Below are positions 1-6,106 of a stretch of DNA of 64,000 bases, in pieces. The translations under genes and the position numbers were made by a program. Origin of the DNA: Paenibacillus sp. JNUCC32 (GTDB lineage Bacteria; Bacillota; Bacilli; Paenibacillales; Paenibacillaceae). The notes below the pieces were generated by a model. It had not been told where the DNA came from and ran no database searches. It saw only the letters and a list, made by a program, of their open reading frames with translations. The first letter of the stretch is position 1. Each line of letters opens with the position of its first letter. The stretch lies in contig NZ_CP062260.1 in assembly GCF_014863545.1 (NCBI RefSeq), positions 6,877,505 through 6,941,504 of the forward strand, written 5' to 3'.

Positions 1-132
1 ACGGAAGCCGAGATCGAAGAATCGCCGCAGCGGATACTCAGCTTAATCATGCATGACGCCTATCATACGGGGCAAATCGTTTTTATGCGGAAGCTTCAGG
101 GCTCCTGGCCAGCTAGACGAAGCGAATTATAG
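1..132 (+). CDS. DinB-like protein, C-terminal fragment (5' truncated by window edge)
   Basis: Frame 1 is open from the first base to a TAG at 130-132 and encodes the last 43 residues of a protein. It contains the segment HDAYHTGQI, which matches the C-terminal metal-ligand motif (H-x-x-Y-H-x-G-Q) of the DinB/YfiT four-helix superfamily. In that family, His side chains hold a divalent metal, and many members are thiol-dependent S-transferases or DNA-damage-inducible proteins of unknown substrate. Only the final helix is visible, so the subfamily cannot be stated. A strong hairpin terminator follows about 40 bases downstream. Confidence 0.6.
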   Translation, partial: TEAEIEESPQRILSLIMHDAYHTGQIVFMRKLQGSWPARRSEL

Positions 133-173
133 GAGCGGATTCGACGAATGCAGTCCACCTATTACAATGCAAA

Positions 174-202
174 AATAAGCCGGACAGAGCGTCCGGCTTA
201 TT
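174..202. terminator. Bidirectional intrinsic terminator
   Basis: A 12-bp perfect stem (aataagccggac paired with gtccggcttatt) closes a 5-base loop. It lies between the end of the DinB-like gene on the plus strand and the end of cmpA on the minus strand. A-rich sequence on its left gives a U-tract to minus-strand transcripts, and TTATT gives a weaker one on the plus strand. It probably serves both convergent genes. Confidence 0.7.
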
Positions 203-229
203 GTCAACCTTATGGATCGATTGCAGGCC

Positions 230-361
230 CTAACGGGCATTCGAATTTTCTTCACCTGGGGAATTCCGGTAAAAGTACCAGCATTCGTTCAGCAGCTTGA
301 TCTGACGTCTGTCCTTCTTGCGGAAAGCGCGTGTCAACTGATTGCAGAGCCATTGCGGCAA
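230..361 (-). CDS. cmpA: Cortex morphogenetic protein CmpA
   Basis: This 43-residue gene starts at a TTG (361-359) preceded by an AGGAGGAG ribosome site at ideal spacing and stops at TAG (232-230). The peptide begins LPQWLCNQLTRAF and carries the core QIKLLNECWYFYR. From memory, B. subtilis CmpA (37 aa) has the same P-x-W-L-x-x-Q-L...AF...QIKLLNECW-F-YR pattern. CmpA is a sporulation protein expressed in the mother cell. It acts as an adaptor that helps ClpXP degrade SpoIVA in cells with defective coats, so it monitors coat/cortex assembly. The C-terminal tail (about 10 residues, GEENSNAR) is longer than in Bacillus. The gene implies a spore former. It is short enough to be missed by standard gene finders. 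Confidence 0.85.
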   Translation of the reverse strand: MPQWLCNQLTRAFRKKDRRQIKLLNECWYFYRNSPGEENSNAR

Positions 362-441
362 GGGTATCTCCTCCTCTTGCTATTTCCATCTGTATGGATA
401 GCATATGGGGAAAATGCCCAAAGCGTGCAGGTCTACCTCGA

Positions 442-792
442 TTATTGCGCTTCTTCCTCGTACCATTGCTCGAGCTGAGCTTGAAGGGCCCGAATTTCGG
501 TAAGCAGCGAGATGAGCGGATATTCCTTTTCGTTCAGGGAAGCAAAGGCCTGCTCAAGCTCATTTATGTATTCAAGACCACCCTGAATGCTCAGCGATTC
601 CTGCAGCAAATCCAAATGGTCGCATTCGGCTACGGCAAGAGGCAGCTGAGGTTTGCCTGCTGCGGTGAGTTTATCGATTTCCTTGTTCAGGCGTAAATTC
701 AGGGCACTGAGCTGGTAAGCATAGTCACTGGGCATTTCGACAAAGAACAGCTCGTCCTGACCCTTTAAAATAACGTAGCGCATGTTCGGCAT
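442..792 (-). CDS. Conserved hypothetical protein, acidic helical
   Basis: This 116-residue protein begins MPNMRYVILKGQDELFFVEM. The ATG at 792 is preceded by a GGAGGG site 13 bases upstream. An in-frame ATG at 813 lacks a ribosome site, and an ATG at 783 (MRYVIL) is another possible start. The N-terminal 25 residues look like a beta hairpin. The rest is predicted helix rich in Leu, Glu and Gln, ending EQWYEEEAQ, with no Cys motif, signal peptide or membrane segment. It sits about 80 bases upstream of cmpA in the same orientation and is divergent from the SprT-like gene. I do not recognise the family. The neighbourhood (cmpA, SprT) gives no firm functional link. Confidence 0.6.
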   Translation of the reverse strand: MPNMRYVILKGQDELFFVEMPSDYAYQLSALNLRLNKEIDKLTAAGKPQLPLAVAECDHLDLLQESLSIQGGLEYINELEQAFASLNEKEYPLISLLTEIRALQAQLEQWYEEEAQ

Positions 793-890
793 GATTGCAG
801 GTTCTCCCTCCATACTTTCTACTTGACAGTGTAGCCCAGAGAGAAGTTAAAATTCAAGTAGCATTTATCAGGGCAAAGGAAGGATCAGAC

Positions 891-1397
891 ATGGTGACAA
901 CGAACGAGATGAGTAATGAGGAGCTGCAGGTCTGGGTCGAGAAAATCTCGCTGGAGAGCTTTCGGGTTCCGTTCAGGCATCAGGCTACGTTTAACCGGCG
1001 ATTGTCCTCGACCGGCGGCCGCTATTTCATGAAAAGCCATCATATCGAGATCAATCCGCATCAGCTGGCCACGCACGGCAGGGAAGAGGTGGAGAAGATC
1101 ATCAAGCATGAGCTGTGCCATTATCATCTCCACATTGCGGGCAGGGGATATCGCCATCGCGATGCCGATTTCAAGAAACTGCTGCAGGCCGTTGGAGGAA
1201 GCCGTTTCTGCAAATCGTTGCCGAAGGGCAAGACGGCGGGTCGACGTCAACCGGAACCGTACCGATACATGCTTCGCTGCGGCGACTGCGGGACGGAATA
1301 CCTGCGTAAACGGAAGATGGATCCGGCCCGGTATCGGTGCGGAAAGTGCGGCGGGCGTCTAACGCTTCTGAAGCTTGACTCCCCTAAGAAGTCATGA
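891..1397 (+). CDS. SprT-like zinc metalloprotein
   Basis: This 168-residue SprT-family protein starts at the ATG at 891, eight bases after an AAGGAAGGA site; longer in-frame extensions lack a site. The SprT-like domain covers roughly residues 10-120. It contains the zinc-metalloprotease signature HELCHYHL with H73, E74 and H77, and a downstream H-R-D-A-D-F segment likely to supply the third ligand. A C-terminal zinc ribbon follows, with CGDCG and CGKCG pairs near residues 133-152. The family includes SprT/YdcK of bacteria and the eukaryotic DNA-protein crosslink protease Spartan. No substrate is known for the short Bacillota members. The stop codon lies about 25 bases before tRNA-Asn, and a tRNA promoter appears to lie inside its 3' end. 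Confidence 0.85.
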   Translation: MVTTNEMSNEELQVWVEKISLESFRVPFRHQATFNRRLSSTGGRYFMKSHHIEINPHQLATHGREEVEKIIKHELCHYHLHIAGRGYRHRDADFKKLLQAVGGSRFCKSLPKGKTAGRRQPEPYRYMLRCGDCGTEYLRKRKMDPARYRCGKCGGRLTLLKLDSPKKS

Positions 1398-1403
1398 TAA
1401 ATT
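1375..1403 (+). promoter_or_regulatory. Putative sigma-A promoter for the tRNA-Asn/tRNA-Ser pair
   Basis: TTGACT (1375-1380) is followed 17 bases later by TAAATT (1398-1403), with TGA just before the -10 region. It overlaps the end of the SprT-like gene and lies about 20 bases before the mature tRNA-Asn. The match is moderate. Read-through from the SprT-like gene is also possible. Confidence 0.4.
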
Positions 1404-1423
1404 ATTAGTATTCAACTTCACGT

Positions 1424-1499
1424 TCCCTGATAGCTCAGTTGGTAGAGCACTCGACTGTTAATCGAGTTGTCACAGGTTCGAGTCCTGTTCGGGGAGCCA
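1424..1499 (+). tRNA. tRNA-Asn (GTT)
   Basis: The 76-nt cloverleaf has acceptor TCCCTGA paired with TCGGGGA (one T-G wobble), a D-arm TAGCTCAGTTGG, anticodon stem CGACT-GTT-AATCG giving GTT, a T-arm with GGTTCGAGTCC, discriminator G and an encoded CCA. It is separated from tRNA-Ser by only three bases, so the two are cotranscribed. Confidence 0.95.
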
Positions 1500-1502
1500 T
1501 AT

Positions 1503-1591
1503 GGAGAGATACCCAAGTGGCTATAAGGGGACCCTCTGCTAAGGGGTTAGACTGCGTAAGCGGTGCGAGGGTTCGAATCCCTCTCTCTCCG
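1503..1591 (+). tRNA. tRNA-Ser (GCT)
   Basis: An 89-nt class II tRNA with acceptor GGAGAGA/TCTCTCC, anticodon loop CT-GCT-AA giving GCT, a long variable arm (CTGCGTAAGCGGTGCG region), and a T-arm GGGTTCGAATCCC. The discriminator is G, and CCA is not encoded. Its 3' end is partly duplicated in the tandem repeats just downstream. Confidence 0.95.
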
Positions 1592-1610
1592 TTGAGCATT
1601 ACATCGAAGA

Positions 1611-1645
1611 AAGCTCCCATCACCAAGTGATCGGGAGCTTTTTTT
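1611..1645 (+). terminator. Intrinsic terminator of the tRNA-Asn/tRNA-Ser unit
   Basis: The arm AAGCTCCC-a-TCAC pairs with GTGA-tc-GGGAGCTT around a CAA loop and is followed by a T7 run. It is the first of three near-identical terminators carried by the tandem repeats. Confidence 0.85.
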
Positions 1646-1764
1646 GCATAGGGATGAGAACCCTGATAGGGTTCGTCGGAGCATAATCAGCGTTAGGGAA
1701 ACTTCGCAGTCTCGACCGAAGGGAGAGTATCCCTCTCTCTTTCGCTTTAGCATGACATCGAAGA

Positions 1765-1799
1765 AAGCTCCCATCACCAAGTGATCGGGAGCTTTTTTT
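1765..1799 (+). terminator. Intrinsic terminator, second repeat copy
   Basis: Identical stem to the terminator 154 bp upstream, again with a T run. As a second terminator in series it would catch read-through from the tRNA unit. Confidence 0.75.
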
Positions 1800-1918
1800 G
1801 CATAGGGATGAGAACCCTGATAGGTTTCGTCGGAGCATAATCAGCGTTAGGGATACTTCGCAGTCTCGACCGAAGGGAGAGTATCCCTCTCTCTTTCGCT
1901 TTAGCATGACATCGAAGA

Positions 1919-1954
1919 AAGCTCCCATCACCAAGTGATCGGGAGCTTTTTTTT
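1919..1954 (+). terminator. Intrinsic terminator, third repeat copy
   Basis: The same stem in the third repeat unit, with one extra T in the run. It lies about 110 bases upstream of the peptidase E-like gene, so that gene probably needs its own promoter within or after the last repeated element. Confidence 0.75.
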
Positions 1955-2064
1955 GCATAGGGATGAGAACCCTGATAGGTTTCGTCGGAGCATAATCAGC
2001 GTTAAGGATACTTCGCAGTCTCGACCGAAGGGAGAGTATCCCATGAATGGGGGAATAAAGCCCG

Positions 2065-2760
2065 ATGAAACAGATTATTGCAATGGGTGGCGGCGGTTTC
2101 TCGATGGAACCTGATAATTTGCTGCTTGATCGCTATGTTTTGGCACAAGTATCGAAAGAATTGCCTAAAGTGTGTTTTGTTCCGACGGCAAGCGGAGATG
2201 CGGATGGTTATGTTGAACGGTTCTATCATGCTTTCCGGACACTGCCGTGTATTCCCAGTCATCTGTCACTGTTCCAGCCGAACTTTGCCGATCTTCGGTC
2301 TTTTGTACTCGAGAAGGATATCATTTATGTTGGCGGGGGCAATACCCGGAATATGCTGGTCTTGTGGAAGGAATGGGGCCTGGATCAGATACTCAAAGAG
2401 GCATATGAACAGGGTGTCATTTTAACCGGGTTAAGCGCTGGCTCCATTTGCTGGTTTGAGCAAGGGGTGACGGACCCGTTGAACGGGCCTTTGTACGAAC
2501 TTGATGGTCTGGGTATATTACAAGGCAGTCATTGCCCGCATTATGATGCTGAGAGCAAAAGAAGGCCCGCCTATCACAAACTCGTGCTTCAAGGTGAAGC
2601 AAAAGCAGGATATGCTGCTGATGATGGGGTTGCATTGCATTTCATGGACGGACGGTTGCATCGAATCGTAAGCTCAAGGGAAAATGCACATGCATACCAT
2701 GTGAAGCGTGAAGGAAATAGCGTTCAAGAAGGGAAGTTGACACCGGATTTTTTAGGCTGA
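2065..2760 (+). CDS. Peptidase E-like protein (S51 family, class I glutamine amidotransferase fold)
   Basis: This 231-residue protein starts at ATG 2065 after a GGGGGA site. Family S51 peptidase E hydrolyses dipeptides with an N-terminal Asp. The visible signature is the nucleophile elbow LTGLSAGS, with S124 as likely catalytic serine. An upstream IIYVGGGNT motif (about residues 86-93) is typical of the family's substrate loop, and a histidine-bearing segment LQGSHCPHYD follows near residue 155. Length and layout match cytoplasmic YgaJ/PepE-type enzymes of Bacillota. Its upstream region is made of the tRNA-associated repeat, which contributes part of its 5' untranslated sequence. Aspartyl-dipeptidase activity is inferred from the family. 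Cyanophycinase-like relatives share the fold but are usually longer. Confidence 0.8.
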   Translation: MKQIIAMGGGGFSMEPDNLLLDRYVLAQVSKELPKVCFVPTASGDADGYVERFYHAFRTLPCIPSHLSLFQPNFADLRSFVLEKDIIYVGGGNTRNMLVLWKEWGLDQILKEAYEQGVILTGLSAGSICWFEQGVTDPLNGPLYELDGLGILQGSHCPHYDAESKRRPAYHKLVLQGEAKAGYAADDGVALHFMDGRLHRIVSSRENAHAYHVKREGNSVQEGKLTPDFLG

Positions 2761-2814
2761 TTTATTGGCCGAATAAGCTCCGTAAATAAATTTAAAAATT
2801 TGCGAAAAAAAAGC

Positions 2815-2844
2815 TTGCCAGCATTTTTGAAATTGTGCTATACT
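2815..2844 (+). promoter_or_regulatory. Sigma-A promoter of the tRNA-Glu/Lys/Leu unit
   Basis: TTGCCA (2815-2820), an 18-bp spacer and TATACT (2839-2844), with TG just upstream of the -10 region. It is placed about 30 bases before mature tRNA-Glu in a short AT-rich gap. No other gene lies between. Confidence 0.65.
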
Positions 2845-2876
2845 CAATCTTGTCGTCACGGCGACGTGGTTAAAGT

Positions 2877-2951
2877 GGCCCGTTGGTCAAGGGGTTAAGA
2901 CACCTCCCTTTCACGGAGGTAACAGGGGTTCGAATCCCCTACGGGTCACCA
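2877..2951 (+). tRNA. tRNA-Glu (TTC)
   Basis: A 75-nt cloverleaf with acceptor GGCCCGT/ACGGGTC (one G-T wobble), anticodon loop CT-TTC-AC giving TTC, T-arm GGGGTTCGAATCCCC, discriminator A and an encoded CCA. Its 3' end and flank are re-duplicated twice downstream in repeat array B. Confidence 0.95.
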
Positions 2952-2967
2952 CTTTCTATATAACTTC

Positions 2968-3184
2968 GGGATGAGAACCCCGTCGGTTCGTCGAAGCATA
3001 ACCATCGTTAGGATAAACTTCGCAGTCTCGAACGAAGTGAGAGTATCCCCTACGGGTCACCACTTTCTATATAACTTCGGGATGAGAACCCCGTCGGTTC
3101 GTCGAAGCATAACCATCGTTAGGATAAACTTCGCAGTCTCGAACGAAGTGAGAGTATCCCCTACGGGTCACCACTTTCTATATG
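2968..3184 (+). repeat. Duplicated 111-bp repeat, second locus of the tRNA-end-associated element (array B)
   Basis: Two elements of 82 bp (2968-3049 and 3079-3160) begin GGGATGAGAACCC and end GAGAGTATCCC, like those of array A. Each is followed by an exact copy of the tRNA-Glu 3' end and flank (CCCCTACGGGTCACCACTTT), giving a tandem period of 111 bp. Compared with array A the interior sequence has drifted, but the two predicted stems are kept (GAACC/GGTTC, and GGATA/TATCC enclosing CTTCG/CGAAG). No terminator lies inside this array, so the elements would be transcribed between tRNA-Glu and tRNA-Lys. Confidence 0.85.
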
Positions 3185-3206
3185 GCAGCCGCACGATTGT
3201 CATCGA

Positions 3207-3282
3207 GAGCCATTAGCTCAGTTGGTAGAGCACCTGACTTTTAATCAGGGTGTCGAAGGTTCGAGTCCTTCATGGCTCACCA
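3207..3282 (+). tRNA. tRNA-Lys (TTT)
   Basis: A 76-nt tRNA with acceptor GAGCCAT/ATGGCTC, D-arm TAGCTCAGTTGG, anticodon stem CTGACT-TTT-AATCAG, T-arm GGTTCGAGTCC, discriminator A and an encoded CCA. It is the middle tRNA of the Glu-Lys-Leu unit. Confidence 0.95.
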
Positions 3283-3320
3283 TTTTTACTTAGCACGAAA
3301 AGATGTATCCCTTATATTAT

Positions 3321-3403
3321 GCGGTAGTGGTGGAATGGCAGACACGCTATCTTGAGGGGGTAGTGGGTGTATACCCGTGGAGGTTCGAGTCCTCTCTACC
3401 GCA
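3321..3403 (+). tRNA. tRNA-Leu (GAG), copy 1
   Basis: An 83-nt class II tRNA with acceptor GCGGTAG/CTACCGC, anticodon loop CTT-GAG-GG reading GAG, a short variable arm (GTGGGTGTATACCCGT) and T-arm AGGTTCGAGTCCT. CCA is not encoded. An identical gene lies at 12287-12369. The two share the mature sequence and a few flanking bases only. Confidence 0.93.
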
Positions 3404-3419
3404 TACCAGGTTGAAGAAG

Positions 3420-3449
3420 AAGCTTCACGCATAGCGTGGAGCTTTTTTA
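3420..3449 (+). terminator. Intrinsic terminator of the tRNA-Glu/Lys/Leu unit
   Basis: AAGCT-t-CACGC and GCGTG-g-AGCTT pair around an ATA loop and are followed by a T-rich run. It lies 17 bases after tRNA-Leu. Confidence 0.8.
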
Positions 3450-3523
3450 TTTATATATCAGGATTTCCATAGAGATTATCCATATTTTAGATATTTTTCA
3501 TTGCGCGTTTATGCAAAACCGGT

Positions 3524-3548
3524 GTTTCATCTCTGGTCAAGAGGTTAA
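3524..3548 (+). promoter_or_regulatory. Possible sigma-B-like promoter for the KGG stress protein
   Basis: GTTT (3524-3527) and GGTTAA (3543-3548) are 15 bases apart, resembling the GTTT...GGGTAT pattern of general-stress sigma-B promoters. It lies about 55 bases before the start of a GsiB-like gene, which is sigma-B dependent in B. subtilis. The match is imperfect, and Paenibacillus may lack a canonical sigma-B. Confidence 0.25.
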
Positions 3549-3602
3549 TATCATATCGTGGACGAGCAACAACTTCCAAAAACCTATAAGGAGTGATTCA
3601 GA

Positions 3603-4067
3603 ATGGCTAATAACAATAATGGTAAGATGAGCCGTGAAGAAGCAGGACGTTTAGGTGGAGAAGCAACAGCGAACAACCATGATAAAGAGTTTTACCAAGA
3701 GATCGGACGGAAGGGCGGCGAAGCGACGTCCCGCTCCCATGACAAAGAATTTTATCAGGAAATCGGCAAAAAAGGCGGAGACTCCACGTCAAACTCCCAT
3801 GATAAGGAGTTTTATCAAGAGATTGGCCAGAAGGGCGGCGAAGCGACTTCCGACTCCCATGGCAGGGAGTTCTATGAGGAAATCGGCCGCAAAGGCGGCG
3901 AGGCTACCTCGGATTCCCATGGTCGCGAGTTCTACCAAGAAATTGGACAGCAGGGCGGCGAAGCCAGAAACGGCAGCGGCAGCAACGGGGATGGCAAGAT
4001 GAGCCGTGAAGAAGCGGGCCGCAAAGGCGGCGAGGCTAGAGCCCGGCAGCGCCAACGGGGAAATTAA
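3603..4067 (+). CDS. KGG-repeat general stress protein (GsiB/hydrophilin-like)
   Basis: This 154-residue, highly hydrophilic protein starts at ATG 3603 after an AAGGAG site. It carries N- and C-terminal GKMSREEAGR-GGEA modules and five central repeats of 20 residues built on EFYQEIG-KGGEATS-SHDK. The KGG repeat defines a family that includes B. subtilis GsiB and E. coli YmdF/YciG, which are stress- or starvation-induced hydrophilins thought to protect against desiccation. There is no signal peptide, Cys or membrane segment. The repeat units differ at the DNA level mostly by silent changes, so the array is not freshly expanded. A strong terminator follows, and the gene appears monocistronic. 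Confidence 0.85.
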   Translation: MANNNNGKMSREEAGRLGGEATANNHDKEFYQEIGRKGGEATSRSHDKEFYQEIGKKGGDSTSNSHDKEFYQEIGQKGGEATSDSHGREFYEEIGRKGGEATSDSHGREFYQEIGQQGGEARNGSGSNGDGKMSREEAGRKGGEARARQRQRGN

Positions 4068-4161
4068 TGAAAATTCAGCGGATGTAAGAAGAGACTCCCG
4101 TTGGAGGGGGTTGAAACTCTTTCATTCAAAAGATCCGCCTTCAGACACATTTGTAAATAGC

Positions 4162-4207
4162 AGCAGCCATGACTCCTTTTAGGGAGACATGGCTGCTTTC
4201 TTTTTTA
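4162..4207 (+). terminator. Intrinsic terminator after the KGG gene
   Basis: AGCAGCCATG and CATGGCTGCT form a 10-bp stem, extended by CTCC/GGAG, and are followed by TTTCTTTTTT. Confidence 0.9.
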
Positions 4208-4257
4208 GCCTGACTATCATGGCGCATTATGGAAAAGACGAAGAACGTACTGGACAT

Positions 4258-4301
4258 TTGATACGGTGTATGATAATTATATGATAATGATAACCATTCT
4301 C
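4258..4301 (+). promoter_or_regulatory. Promoter with overlapping Fur box before the AraC/Btr-like regulator
   Basis: TTGATA (4258-4263), a 16-bp spacer and TATGAT (4280-4285) form a promoter. The sequence at 4283-4301, GATAATGATAACCATTCTC, matches the 19-bp Fur consensus GATAATGATAATCATTATC at 16 of 19 positions and overlaps the -10 region. Iron-replete repression of the regulator is therefore expected. Confidence 0.75.
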
Positions 4302-4321
4302 ATTTAAGGTTGGGGTCTGCA

Positions 4322-5989
4322 ATGATGTTAAACCTATCGATGAATACCAGCAAGGGAGAGCCAAGAGAATACAGCGGGTTCATGGCCCGTTTATGGAATA
4401 TGGATATTGTTCATGGGCAAGGGATGTCCTTGGAACAACAGTTGGCCGTGCAGCCGGCCTTGATCGTCCCGCTTAGCGGAGAGACCTGTTTGCAGCAGGC
4501 AGAGCAAGTGACACGCATGAATAAGGGGTGCGTTTATTTTTGCGCGGCTGGATCTACTTTTGGTATTACGAGCGGCGAGTACTGGAGTTCCGAGGAACAG
4601 GAACAGACAGCGGTGGCGATTCTTCATTTTGGCTTCTATGAAGGGATGTCGGGCTGCGGTCGGTTGCATGAAGTGGACGGCGCCGCATTCATGCCCTATG
4701 ACGGCATCTTTGTCGTCAGCTCCCCGGACCGCTTGAATCTCGTCTGCCGGGCGATGTATAAGGATTTTCACAGCATGGAGCCCATGAAGCAGTGGAGGGC
4801 TCAGCTGGATTTTCAGGAGCTGTTGTACACGATGATGGCCGAATGCAGCCCATATGCCAAGAATGATAAACGGCAAGCGCTGGAGCGGGTGAAGGAGTAT
4901 ATCGAAGAGCATTATGATGAAGATTTAACGATCGAGCAGCTGGCGAATCTCTCCGAGCTGAGCCCCAAGTATTTTGTAGAGGTATATAAGAAGACCTATG
5001 GGCACAGCGCGATGGATTATTTGGCGAGCGTCCGTTTGAACAAGGCCAAACAATTGATGCTGGGTTCGGATTCCTTGCTGCGTGAGGTTGCCCATATGGT
5101 GGGGTATAAGGATGAATTTTATTTCAGCCGCAAATTTAAGAAAGCTTTCGGGATCTCGCCCTCCGCCTATATGAAGACAAGGAAAAACAAACTGGCGATG
5201 TACGGCTCAACGAGCCTATTGGGTTACGCCATGCCGCTGGATTTCACGCCGTATGCGGCTCCGCTTCATCCGAAGTGGTCACAGCATTACTATAACCATC
5301 TCGGCCCCGATATTCCGGTTCATCTGGATGCATACCGCCAGAACCATAACAAATATGCGAATCTGGAAAAGCTGGCCACGGCACGTCCGGAGCTCATCGT
5401 GTGCGCGCAGGGGGTCGAGGAGTGGGAGAAGGAGCAGCTTCGGCAGATCGCCCCTCTCTATGAAATGCCGGGAGAGCAGGAAGGATGGCGGTTCAACTTG
5501 CTTAGTCTCGCCAAAATGCTGGACAGGCTGCCTGAAGCAGAGCAGTGGATTGAAGCGTTTCATCACAAAATATCGGCTTACCGGGAGAAGCTCCCATCTA
5601 GCAATAGGGAAGCCCGCACGCTTTTGACCGCCCGCCTGCATCAGGATGAACTTCGGGCATACAGCCATCCGGGCATGAAGGAAATACTATTCGATGATTT
5701 CGGTTTTCAGCCGGCCCTGCCTATGGATCAGCTGAATGAGGGGTGTTTAACGATGGAGCAGATCAGGGAGAGCCGTGCAAACCATCTGCTTCTTCTGATC
5801 CGTCAAGATTCCGAAACGCTTGCCTATTGGAGGAGACTGCAGGCGACGCCGGAGTGGATGACCATCTCCGCGGTGAGAGAGGGAACGTTCCATCAAATAT
5901 CCTCTTATCCTTGGCGTGAGTATTCGCCCATTGCAATGGAGCAGATGGCGGAGGAGGCCATCCGGTTGTTTTCCGGAAAATGTCCATGA
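4322..5989 (+). CDS. AraC-family regulator fused to a siderophore-binding domain (Btr-like)
   Basis: This 555-residue protein starts at ATG 4322; a TTG at 4310 is an alternative. It has an N-terminal ligand/arm region, an AraC/XylS double helix-turn-helix at about residues 188-285 (containing YIEEHYDEDLTIEQLA and VAHMVGYKDEFYFSRKFK), and a C-terminal periplasmic-binding-protein-like domain from about residue 300 to the end. B. subtilis Btr (YbbB) has this HTH-plus-FeuA-like layout and activates feuABC-ybbA on binding bacillibactin. The genes just downstream here are the equivalent receptor, permeases and esterase, so the same role is likely: intracellular sensing of a catecholate siderophore and activation of uptake. 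A Fur box precedes it, giving dual control by iron and substrate. The exact siderophore is not deducible. Confidence 0.85.
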   Translation: MMLNLSMNTSKGEPREYSGFMARLWNMDIVHGQGMSLEQQLAVQPALIVPLSGETCLQQAEQVTRMNKGCVYFCAAGSTFGITSGEYWSSEEQEQTAVAILHFGFYEGMSGCGRLHEVDGAAFMPYDGIFVVSSPDRLNLVCRAMYKDFHSMEPMKQWRAQLDFQELLYTMMAECSPYAKNDKRQALERVKEYIEEHYDEDLTIEQLANLSELSPKYFVEVYKKTYGHSAMDYLASVRLNKAKQLMLGSDSLLREVAHMVGYKDEFYFSRKFKKAFGISPSAYMKTRKNKLAMYGSTSLLGYAMPLDFTPYAAPLHPKWSQHYYNHLGPDIPVHLDAYRQNHNKYANLEKLATARPELIVCAQGVEEWEKEQLRQIAPLYEMPGEQEGWRFNLLSLAKMLDRLPEAEQWIEAFHHKISAYREKLPSSNREARTLLTARLHQDELRAYSHPGMKEILFDDFGFQPALPMDQLNEGCLTMEQIRESRANHLLLLIRQDSETLAYWRRLQATPEWMTISAVREGTFHQISSYPWREYSPIAMEQMAEEAIRLFSGKCP

Positions 5990-6042
5990 GGAATCCGGTT
6001 ATTTGTCCATGGTGCAAAAAGAGCAAATCCGATAGTATGATC

Positions 6043-6061
6043 AATAATGATAATCATTATC
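6043..6061 (+). promoter_or_regulatory. Fur box before the siderophore uptake operon
   Basis: AATAATGATAATCATTATC matches the 19-bp Fur consensus at 18 of 19 positions. It lies between the Btr-like gene and the receptor lipoprotein gene, just downstream of a TATGAT (6036-6041) that could be the -10 element. Confidence 0.85.
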
Positions 6062-6106
6062 AATTATTAAATGATCATGGATCATGGAAGGGGTAACTGG
6101 AGAGAG

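Larger units (their letters stand above)
1601..2042 (+). repeat. Triplicated 154-bp tandem repeat carrying terminator plus tRNA-end-associated structured element (array A)
   Basis: Three tandem units start at 1601, 1755 and 1909 (period 154 bp). Each contains a terminator hairpin followed by an about 83-bp element (1651-1733, 1805-1887, 1960-2042) that begins GGGATGAGAACCC and ends GAGAGTATCCC. After the element, the first two units continue with a degenerate copy of the tRNA-Ser 3' end (ATCCCTCTCTCT) and its flank, so the duplication unit began inside the tRNA. The element can fold into two hairpins: GAACCC/GGGTTC, and an outer AGGGATA/TATCCCT enclosing CTTCG/CGAAG with an asymmetric bulge. 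A clearly homologous element follows tRNA-Glu (2968-3160). No protein is encoded. The third copy runs into the leader of the peptidase E-like gene. Confidence 0.85.

Noticed and set aside
212..696. Plus-strand frames across cmpA and its upstream gene
   Set aside because: They have no ribosome site and oppose two minus-strand genes that do.
1435..1958. Short frames over tRNA-Asn, tRNA-Ser and the tandem repeats
   Set aside because: They run through tRNA genes and terminators, and repeat only because the DNA repeats.
1601..3184. Possible CRISPR array
   Set aside because: Repeat units are 154 and 111 bp, with no short repeat/unique spacer alternation and no cas genes.
2971..3216. 81-codon frame with a 37-residue internal repeat
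   Set aside because: It is the translation of the tRNA-associated repeat array and lacks a ribosome site and codon bias.
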